Shown here piece after piece: positions 1-4,482 of a stretch of 5,021 nt of DNA (position 1 is the first letter of the stretch; the number at the start of each line of letters is the position of its first letter). Origin of the DNA: Helicobacteraceae bacterium (GTDB taxonomy: Bacteria; Campylobacterota; Campylobacteria; Campylobacterales; Sulfurimonadaceae); the NCBI GenBank assembly GCA_030613795.1, contig JAUWLG010000130.1, positions 1 through 5,021 of the forward strand, written 5' to 3'. The position numbers were made by a program, and so were the translations under genes. The notes under the pieces are model-generated. The model was not told where the DNA came from. It was given only the letters and a program-made list of their open reading frames with translations, and searched no databases.

Positions 1-10
1 CCAACTCGAA

Positions 11-78
11 GCACAACTGTTTTGTGCCCGAACGGGCACAGATGAAGCCCAACCAGGGTGGTTAATTTGACAAATCAA
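11..78. repeat. Cluster of small inverted repeats at the left edge
   Basis: Four short hairpins follow each other in a G+C-rich patch that contrasts with the AT-rich DNA to its right. They are GCACAA (11-16) with TTGTGC (22-27) around CTGTT; TGTGCCCG (23-30) with CGGGCACA (33-40); AACC (51-54) with GGTT (60-63) around AGGGT; and TTGA (67-70) with TCAA (75-78) around CAAA. The first two share bases 23-27, so they cannot form together. The stems are read directly from the sequence. Function is unknown; the style resembles the array at 1586-1834. The patch could also be the tail of something that begins outside the window. Confidence 0.5.
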
Positions 79-116
79 GTTAGAGCAGCACCAGGCAGAG
101 CCGAAGCACCACTCCA

Positions 117-180
117 AAGCCTAAAATACTAATCATCACACTTTTATTTTTAGGGGCTTATTTAGTGGCTTTTTTTTTTA
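117..180 (+). terminator. Possible rho-independent terminator, imperfect stem plus T-run
   Basis: AAGCC-TAAAA (117-126) can pair with TTTTA-GG-GGCTT (148-159), leaving a two-base GG bulge and a loop of about 21 bases. A run of ten T follows at 170-179. The stem is weak and about ten bases separate it from the T-run, so this is a moderate call. If real, it would end a transcript entering from the left of the window. Confidence 0.35.
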
Positions 181-212
181 TTTAATCTCTATATATACGC
201 TATACATATAGT

Positions 213-236
213 GTTGCATTCCCGACGTCTCCACCA
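213..236 (+). other. tRNA/tmRNA 3'-end-like sequence, possible attachment-site remnant
   Basis: The stretch reads GTTGCATT followed by CCCGACGTCTCCACCA. It resembles the T-loop, T-stem 3' arm, acceptor 3' strand, discriminator A and CCA of a tRNA or tmRNA (canonical T-loop GTTCGATTCCC); it differs from that canonical form by a C/G swap at two adjacent positions. Nothing upstream can supply the 5' T-stem half or the rest of a tRNA, because 181-212 is AT-rich. It is therefore not a functional RNA gene. Such orphan 3' ends are often left by integrative elements that insert at tRNA or ssrA ends. The match is short and may be chance. Confidence 0.3.
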
Positions 237-275
237 ATAACCACTATAAAACCTCAATAAACCCCTCAATAACCA
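231..275. repeat. Short tandem direct repeats beside the CCA-like end
   Basis: CCTCAATAA occurs exactly at 252-260 and again at 264-272, a 12-base period. It is preceded by looser copies, CCACCAATAACC (231-242) and CCACTATAAAACC (241-253). The repeats start within the tRNA-end-like sequence. They could be protein-binding iterons such as integrase arm sites, or simply low-complexity DNA; the sequence alone does not decide. Confidence 0.35.
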
Positions 276-339
276 AAATATGATACTTAACCCACTTTAT
301 TAGTCCATTATTCCATAAATAAAAATTAAACATTTTTTG

Positions 340-507
340 ATGTATATCTTTTTGGGTGATACAAGAGAGTGGCAGTTTAAAGATGATAAGATAATCATCA
401 AAGATAGTTTGAACAAAACAGCAAAAGCCGTAGCTAAGATAGAAAAGCAATCAGTTTGCAATAATATAAGTGATAAAATCTTTTTTACAACAAGGAGGCA
501 CCTCTAA
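340..507 (+). CDS. Doubtful 55-codon hypothetical ORF
   Basis: An ATG at 340 opens a 55-codon frame ending with TAA at 505-507. The predicted peptide begins MYIFLGDTREWQFKDDK and is lysine-rich and soluble, with no recognised motif. The frame is open upstream only back to a stop at 316-318. No Shine-Dalgarno sequence precedes the ATG (the upstream bases are AAATTAAACATTTTTTG). The stop codon lies inside the 5' arm of the stem-loop at 498-531, which would fit a gene running into its own terminator. The region is AT-rich, so a frame of this length could be chance. It may also be the remnant of a longer gene. I do not recognise a family. Confidence 0.2.
   Translation: MYIFLGDTREWQFKDDKIIIKDSLNKTAKAVAKIEKQSVCNNISDKIFFTTRRHL
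471..479 (+). promoter_or_regulatory. Candidate extended -10 promoter for the WecA-like gene
   Basis: TGATAAAAT fits an extended -10 element (TG-n-TAAAAT). A transcript starting near 486 would carry the 498-531 stem-loop in its leader before the GTG at 553. No -35 box is evident. The AT-rich background makes chance matches common. Confidence 0.25.
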
Positions 508-531
508 ACCCTTCATGCCTGTTAGAGGTGC
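498..531 (+). terminator. Perfect 10-bp stem-loop before the WecA-like gene
   Basis: GCACCTCTAA (498-507) is perfectly complementary to TTAGAGGTGC (522-531), with a 14-base loop. The downstream bases TCTTTAG give only a weak T-run. It may be a terminator for a transcript from the left, or a structure in the leader of the gene at 553. On the minus strand no T-run follows the stem. The 3' arm TTAGAGGTGC recurs exactly at 2867-2876 upstream of waaC. Confidence 0.5.
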
Positions 532-552
532 TCTTTAGAAAGAGATATACAA

Positions 553-1578
553 GTGATTTTAGAATTTAGCATTATTTTTGTTGTTGCACTGATCTTGATC
601 AAACTCATCATCATCAATGCTCTAAAATTGGGGCTGGTCGATGTCCCAAATGAACGCAGTATACACACGCGTCATCACCCTCGTGGTGCTGGTATTGGTA
701 TCTATTTAGCAGTTGCTTTGGTTGACCCTTGGTTCAATTTTTCGATACTGATTGACCACTATATGGCATTATTGGCAGTTTTGTTGGTGTTCATTGTCGG
801 AGTGCTTGATGATCATCAAGACACCTCACAAAACACGAAGTTCTTTGTGATGACTTTTGCCGCCCTTTTTGTCTATTTTGATGGCATCTATGTCTCTACC
901 TTAGGTACCCTTTTTGGTTTTGATATGAGTCTGGGATGGTTTGCTCTGCCGTTTACTGTTTTTGCCATTGTCGGTTTTACCAATGCCCTCAATCTCATCG
1001 ATGGGCTCGATGGTCTGGCAGGTTCGATCAGTATCGTTATTCTGAGCACGCTTTTTATTATAGGTTATGACAATGGCGATGATTTTATGATGATGCTCTC
1101 TGGTTCATTTATAGCAGGACTTTTAGCCTTTATGGTCTATAACTGGAACCCTGCCAGTATCTTTATGGGTGACAGCGGTTCGCTTGTTCTTGGCTTTGTC
1201 ATCGGTCTGCTTGTTATTAAGTCTGCAAGTTATGTCCAACCGGTATCGGTGCTCTTTATCATTGCTGTTCCTTTGTTGGATACGATCATTGTTATGCTCC
1301 GTCGCAAGCGACAAGGCAAGTCCATGTTTACCGCAGACAAGACCCACCTGCTTCATGTGCTGTTCAAGTTTTTCAATCGGGATGTCAAAACAGCAGTCAT
1401 TTTTCTGGCCATCTTGCAACTGACTTACTCGATGACAGGCCTACTGATAGTCGATAGTGCCGATCAATCAATGAGCTTAGTACTGTTTGGTCTTAATGTT
1501 AGCATCCTGTACTTTGTCTTTTCAGGGATGCTGCGGCGTCAGATTATCATCGACAAACAAAGCAAAGAGAAGCCTTAG
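553..1578 (+). CDS. WecA/MraY-family polyprenyl-phosphate glycosyl-1-phosphate transferase
   Basis: Integral membrane enzyme expected to move a sugar-1-phosphate from a UDP-sugar to undecaprenyl phosphate on the cytoplasmic face of the inner membrane. This is the first step of O-antigen or another surface polysaccharide. At 341 residues it is full length, slightly shorter than E. coli WecA. The family blocks are in order: DVPNERSIH (30-38), the Mg-binding DDHQD (86-90), NALNLIDGLDG (144-154), the substrate-site FMGDSGS (204-210), and the C-terminal ADKTHLLH (261-268). About ten hydrophobic segments run through the chain. The usual HLHH or HIHH of the last motif is HLLH here; the first His (265) is kept. 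The start is GTG at 553, with AGAAAGAG shortly upstream as ribosome binding site. MraY is less likely because the N-terminal and His motifs are WecA/WbpL-like. The exact sugar cannot be read from the sequence, so no symbol is given. Confidence 0.93.
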   Translation: MILEFSIIFVVALILIKLIIINALKLGLVDVPNERSIHTRHHPRGAGIGIYLAVALVDPWFNFSILIDHYMALLAVLLVFIVGVLDDHQDTSQNTKFFVMTFAALFVYFDGIYVSTLGTLFGFDMSLGWFALPFTVFAIVGFTNALNLIDGLDGLAGSISIVILSTLFIIGYDNGDDFMMMLSGSFIAGLLAFMVYNWNPASIFMGDSGSLVLGFVIGLLVIKSASYVQPVSVLFIIAVPLLDTIIVMLRRKRQGKSMFTADKTHLLHVLFKFFNRDVKTAVIFLAILQLTYSMTGLLIVDSADQSMSLVLFGLNVSILYFVFSGMLRRQIIIDKQSKEKP

Positions 1579-1585
1579 TTGTCAT

Positions 1586-1779
1586 TTACACGACTCGGAA
1601 TTTTCAAAGAAATATCCCTTCGGGAGCGGTACCCTTATTTTGTGCCTCCCATGCATTGGACTGTTGGTCCTTACACGATTCGGAGTTTCACGATGTGACA
1701 TTTTACGATACAGAATTTAGTTCTGTCCTGCATAAGGCTTTAGCCTTTTAAGTGCCACACTGCATTGAGCTGTTGGCTC
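1586..1779. repeat. Array of small hairpins and degenerate direct repeats
   Basis: The gap between two convergent genes is packed with short dyads: TCCC/GGGA (1615-1625), GGAC-TGTTG-GTCC (1658-1670), TCAC-GAT-GTGA (1688-1698), ACAGAA-TTTAG-TTCTGT (1710-1726), AAGGC-TTTA-GCCTT (1734-1747) and GAGC-TGTTG-GCTC (1767-1779). Three related direct repeats lie between them: TTACACGACTCGGAATTTTC (1586-1605), TTACACGATTCGGAGTTTC (1671-1689), and a looser TTTACGATACAGAATTT (1702-1718). A longer unit also appears twice: GTGCC, then TGCATT, then a TGTTG-loop hairpin (1642-1670 and 1752-1779). No family is recognised. The gap lies at the 3' ends of both flanking genes, so the structures would sit in their 3' untranslated RNAs. 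Confidence 0.65.
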
Positions 1780-1787
1780 TTCTTTTT
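1767..1787 (+). terminator. Possible terminator of the WecA-like gene
   Basis: The last hairpin of the array, GAGC-TGTTG-GCTC, is directly followed by TTCTTTTT. This gives a small rho-independent terminator shape for transcripts coming from the forward gene that ends at 1578. The stem has only four base pairs, so it is weak unless neighbouring hairpins add to it. Confidence 0.35.
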
Positions 1788-1817
1788 GAATGATGTATTG
1801 TGTTGGTTTGGTAGATC

Positions 1818-1835
1818 ATCGCAAGACTTTGCGGT
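1818..1835. terminator. Stem-loop at the 3' end of waaC
   Basis: CGCAA (1820-1824) pairs with TTGCG (1829-1833) around the loop GACT, and can extend by a T-G and an A-T pair to 1818-1835. It touches the waaC stop codon (1835-1837 on the minus strand). No T-run follows on the minus strand, so termination by this element alone is uncertain. Confidence 0.3.
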
Positions 1836-2842
1836 CAGCTTGATTCTAACAGCTTTTTTGCTTTGAGTATGATCTCATCAACAGTGATCGTTTGGATAGA
1901 AAAGTCCTGTTTGTTGATCTTGTTGATATCGACTTGGGAGTCGGACTCACAAGCGAGGTTTATTGGTGTCTCATAGATCATTCGCGTGTTTGTTGGCCCA
2001 AAGAGGGTGATTGAAGGACGGTTCATTGCCCATGCAATATGGGTTGGACCTGTGTCATTGCCGATGATGAGGTCACAGTGTTCGATGGTAGCGGTAAGCT
2101 CTTTGAGTGAAAGCCTAGGTACTATAGTGGCATTTTCTGCCTGTTTTACTATATACTCAGCATACTCTCTCTCTCTGTCACTTCCCCATATCAACAGACA
2201 ATTGCTACTTTCGAGAGCATGACAAAGTTCAATGAACTTCTCTTTAGGGTACTCTTTTGACGGCCATGATGCGCCGATAACCATAGCAATGTTTTTTGTA
2301 TCAGAAGTCAGAAACACCGGTCTCTCTTGTGCTGCGAAACAGGGCTTCTTACTAAGTATCTCTTCGTCGGTAACACTAAAACCTAGCGCATTAGCAACGA
2401 CATCAATATTGCGTCTTATGACGTTATTTTCATAAGGGATGTTTGATGATGTTTTGTATAACCATGATGCGACAGACTCTCTGGCAGAAGCACTGTCAAA
2501 ACCGTGGATGTTTTTACCAATATATCGAGCTACAACAGCGGACTTTATAAGCCCCTGCATATCAATGATCCTGTCAAAAGGACCAGAGGCCTTGAGATCT
2601 CTGATCGTCGCTTTTAAAAGGGCAAAGTCTTTCTCTTTTTTGATGCGTTTTATAGGAACGGAATGGACCTTGTCCAGGTCGGGATGCTCATGTAAAATAG
2701 GGGCAAAAGCCTCTTCGCAAAACCACTCTATCTGAGCATCCGGATAATGCTTTTTTATCAGTTGTAATACAACAGTGCCATTGATGATATCACCAAGGGC
2801 CGTAAGTCTGACAAGGGCGATGCGCAGAGGCTTGTTATTCAT
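1835..2842 (-). CDS. waaC: Lipopolysaccharide heptosyltransferase I (WaaC-like, GT9 family)
   Basis: Predicted cytoplasmic, membrane-associated glycosyltransferase that moves L-glycero-D-manno-heptose from ADP-heptose to Kdo of the lipid A core, the first heptose of inner-core lipopolysaccharide. The 335 residues match the usual family length, with a two-Rossmann (GT-B) layout. Visible motifs: RLTALGD (12-18), where Asp18 aligns with the catalytic Asp of E. coli WaaC; IDMQGLIKSA (93-102), the WaaC hallmark; GFDSASARE (114-122); GASWPSKEYP (190-199); and GNDTGPTHIAWAMNRP (261-276), the donor-site DTG-x-x-H block. The QGLIKSA and S-A-R-E motifs favour WaaC over WaaF. It is convergent with the WecA-like gene and divergent from the PDC gene, so it is probably transcribed alone. 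The start is the ATG at 2842; a stop lies in frame a few codons upstream, and no Shine-Dalgarno sequence is seen. Confidence 0.92.
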   Translation of the reverse strand: MNNKPLRIALVRLTALGDIINGTVVLQLIKKHYPDAQIEWFCEEAFAPILHEHPDLDKVHSVPIKRIKKEKDFALLKATIRDLKASGPFDRIIDMQGLIKSAVVARYIGKNIHGFDSASARESVASWLYKTSSNIPYENNVIRRNIDVVANALGFSVTDEEILSKKPCFAAQERPVFLTSDTKNIAMVIGASWPSKEYPKEKFIELCHALESSNCLLIWGSDREREYAEYIVKQAENATIVPRLSLKELTATIEHCDLIIGNDTGPTHIAWAMNRPSITLFGPTNTRMIYETPINLACESDSQVDINKINKQDFSIQTITVDEIILKAKKLLESS

Positions 2843-2848
2843 ACCGAC

Positions 2849-2857
2849 ACTATAACA
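2849..2857 (-). promoter_or_regulatory. Candidate extended -10 element for waaC
   Basis: On the minus strand the bases read TGTTATAGT, an extended -10 (TG-n-TATAGT). The hexamer ends seven bases before the A of the waaC ATG, so transcription would begin at or very near the start codon. No -35 box is visible at 17 bases upstream. This is a candidate only. Confidence 0.35.
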
Positions 2858-2906
2858 AAAGCATCATTAGAGGTGCCCATAAATCAAATGTTAACGGACT
2901 CTTGGC

Positions 2907-2912
2907 TATAAT
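2907..2912 (+). promoter_or_regulatory. -10 element for the PDC-hisH-hisA operon
   Basis: A perfect TATAAT sits in the context TTGGCTATAATCGCG, 41 bases before the start at 2954. No convincing -35 hexamer exists at the usual distance, which is normal for the vegetative promoters of Campylobacterota. The leader would be about 35 bases, with a ribosome binding site TAGGAG at 2943-2948. Confidence 0.6.
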
Positions 2913-2953
2913 CGCGTATTTTAAAGAACCGATATATAGCAATAGGAGCGGCA

Positions 2954-3865
2954 ATGTTAACACGTGATATTCAGCATTATGGTGAGGCTCGTACTCAGGC
3001 GCGTGCTTACTTCTGTTATCTTTTGTCAAAAAACCTGCCGAACAATCTGCCTTCTATCTCTCAGAAATCGGTTATGGACCGTCTGCGCAAGATCATGGGT
3101 GACCTGCAAGATTGTGAAGGGGTCTACCTGCTTAATGAGAAGGGTGACCAGGTCACACCGACCTATCTGCCTGATGGCACCAAAACGGACACCTGTATCA
3201 ACCAGTCCCGTGCTAGTCGCGCCTATTATTATCGTGCTATGAAAGAGAAGCGCTGTACGATCACGGATCCGTATCCGTCATTGATCACACAAGATCTGAC
3301 GATCACCGCCTCAAAACCTATCTTTGATGGCGATGGCAACATCAAGTATGTTGCCTGTCTGGACATGCCGCTTGAGGCTGTTTTGAAGATCGCCCATCCA
3401 ATGCCGATGCAGTCGTTATCGGGACGTTTTTTTCGTGTGGGCTACGCGGCATTTACCTTGGTGTTGGCGATGGTCGCACTAATGCTGTTTATAAAAGGGA
3501 TTGGCTACTTCTTTACTCAGGGTATCGATGTTCATACCATCGATATTAAAAGTATCTTTAATGCAACGATCCTCTTGACACTGGCATTGGCTATTTTTGA
3601 CTTGGTTAAGACCCTCTTTGAAGAGGAAGTGCTTGGACGCCACAGTGAAGACCATCATGCATCAGACCCGCATAAGACAATGGTCCGGTTTTTGGGCTCG
3701 ATCATCATCGCCCTCTCTATTGAAGCATTGATGCTGGTCTTTAAGTTTGCGATGACAGAACCTGAAAAACTGATCAACTCGGTCTATATCATCGGCGGTG
3801 TGTCCATGTTATTGATCTCGCTTGCAATTTATATAAAATTTACTGGAAAGAGAGTTGAACAATGA
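2954..3865 (+). CDS. PDC/Cache-like sensor domain protein with four C-terminal membrane segments
   Basis: A 303-residue membrane protein of unknown role. Residues 1 to about 150 are soluble and look like a PDC/Cache ligand-binding domain, especially SRASRAYYYRAM (85-96), TDPYPSL (104-110) and TASKPIFDGDGNIKYVACLD (118-137), where an aromatic-rich helix is followed by a strand ending in Asp. Four hydrophobic segments follow at about 162-181, 201-221, 244-266 and 274-295. Between the second and third lies a charged, His-rich stretch, GRHSEDHHASDPHK (228-241). There is no signal peptide or membrane helix before the sensor domain, and no kinase, GGDEF or chemoreceptor output domain. The ATG at 2954 has TAGGAG five bases upstream. 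The frame continues 14 codons further back without an alternative ATG or a hydrophobic stretch. Its stop overlaps hisH by four bases, so it is translated with the histidine genes; a role linked to them is possible but unproven. The PDC assignment is by pattern only. Confidence 0.8.
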   Translation: MLTRDIQHYGEARTQARAYFCYLLSKNLPNNLPSISQKSVMDRLRKIMGDLQDCEGVYLLNEKGDQVTPTYLPDGTKTDTCINQSRASRAYYYRAMKEKRCTITDPYPSLITQDLTITASKPIFDGDGNIKYVACLDMPLEAVLKIAHPMPMQSLSGRFFRVGYAAFTLVLAMVALMLFIKGIGYFFTQGIDVHTIDIKSIFNATILLTLALAIFDLVKTLFEEEVLGRHSEDHHASDPHKTMVRFLGSIIIALSIEALMLVFKFAMTEPEKLINSVYIIGGVSMLLISLAIYIKFTGKRVEQ

Positions 3866-4473
3866 TCGGTATCGTTGATTACAACATGGGTAACCTAGCC
3901 TCTGTTAAAAATGCGTTTAAACTTTTAGGCCATGAGGCTGTTGTCGAGTCTGACCCGGACAAGTTCCATACCTATGACAAGTTGATCTTGCCGGGGGTAG
4001 GTGCTTATGCTGATGCGATGGAGCATCTAAAAGAGCGCAACATGGATGAGGCGATCAAGCACTACGCTGCATCGGGTGCACCGATGCTAGGCATCTGCCT
4101 TGGGATGCAGCTGCTTTTTGAATCAAGCCAGGAGTTTGGTCATAGTAAAGGGCTGGGTCTTATTAAAGGGCATGTGCAAGCTTTTGAGACAGCGCGTTTT
4201 GATCATCCTCTAAAAGTACCGCACATGGGTTGGAACCGCATGTTTACCAAAGAACACCCTCTCTTTGAAAAGCTGGATGATGAACACTATCTCTATTTTG
4301 TGCACTCATTTCATGCGGTATGTGAAGACCCAAGCAACACCATCGGTCGAACAGAGTACGGCTACAGCTTTACAAGTGCCGTAGCAAACGACAATGTGAT
4401 GGGGATTCAACCTCACCCTGAAAAAAGCCATAAAAACGGGCTTCAGATCTTAGAAAATTTTATTACTTTATAA
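3862..4473 (+). CDS. hisH: Imidazole glycerol phosphate synthase, glutaminase subunit HisH
   Basis: Class I glutamine amidotransferase that releases ammonia from glutamine and channels it to HisF, which turns PRFAR into imidazole glycerol phosphate and AICAR in histidine synthesis; a cytoplasmic HisHF heterodimer. The 203 residues are full length. Visible features: N-terminal IGIVDYNMGNLASV (2-15), the oxyanion-strand PGVGAY (44-49), the nucleophile elbow GICLGMQ (77-83) with Cys79, PHMGWN (120-125), YFVHSF (145-150), and the His-Glu of the triad in QPHPEKS (183-189; His185, Glu187). All catalytic residues are present. The start ATG overlaps the stop of the PDC gene as ATGA, pointing to translational coupling; hisA follows nine bases after the stop. 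HisF is not in this window. Confidence 0.97.
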   Translation: MIGIVDYNMGNLASVKNAFKLLGHEAVVESDPDKFHTYDKLILPGVGAYADAMEHLKERNMDEAIKHYAASGAPMLGICLGMQLLFESSQEFGHSKGLGLIKGHVQAFETARFDHPLKVPHMGWNRMFTKEHPLFEKLDDEHYLYFVHSFHAVCEDPSNTIGRTEYGYSFTSAVANDNVMGIQPHPEKSHKNGLQILENFITL

Positions 4474-4476
4474 GGA
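4472..4476 (+). promoter_or_regulatory. Ribosome binding site of hisA
   Basis: AAGGA overlaps the hisH stop codon and lies six bases before the ATG at 4483, which fixes the hisA start. Confidence 0.7.
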
Positions 4477-4482
4477 AGACAT

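Noticed and set aside
2..70. Open frame entering from the left edge and stopping with TGA at 68-70
   Set aside because: It could be the C-terminus of a gene outside the window (it ends DEAQPGWLI), but all 22 codons lie in the hairpin-rich patch and no family is recognised, so it is not called as a gene.
244..450. 68-codon minus-strand frame
   Set aside because: It begins with TTG, has no ribosome binding site, lies in AT-rich DNA, and its peptide (many Phe, Ile, Leu, Tyr) looks like translated AT-rich noise. Its 3' part reads through the CCTCAATAA repeats.
1123..1423. Frames on both strands inside the WecA-like gene
   Set aside because: They overlap well-conserved catalytic motifs of the real gene and have no recognisable protein features.
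1487..1720. 77-codon forward frame crossing the end of the WecA-like gene
   Set aside because: It runs out of frame through the gene's 3' end into the hairpin repeats and has no family match or ribosome binding site.
1586..1779. CRISPR array
   Set aside because: The repeats are degenerate, irregularly spaced and mutually different, with no constant spacer length and no cas genes nearby.
1986..2735. Three forward frames opposite waaC
   Set aside because: They are antisense shadows; the minus-strand product has full-length heptosyltransferase motifs.
2964..3242. 92-codon forward frame inside the PDC gene
   Set aside because: It is an out-of-frame shadow, while the frame starting at 2954 has a good ribosome binding site and runs to the hisH overlap.
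2954..3865. Chemoreceptor or histidine kinase
   Set aside because: The sensor-like domain is followed only by membrane helices; no HAMP, methyl-accepting, kinase or GGDEF region is present.
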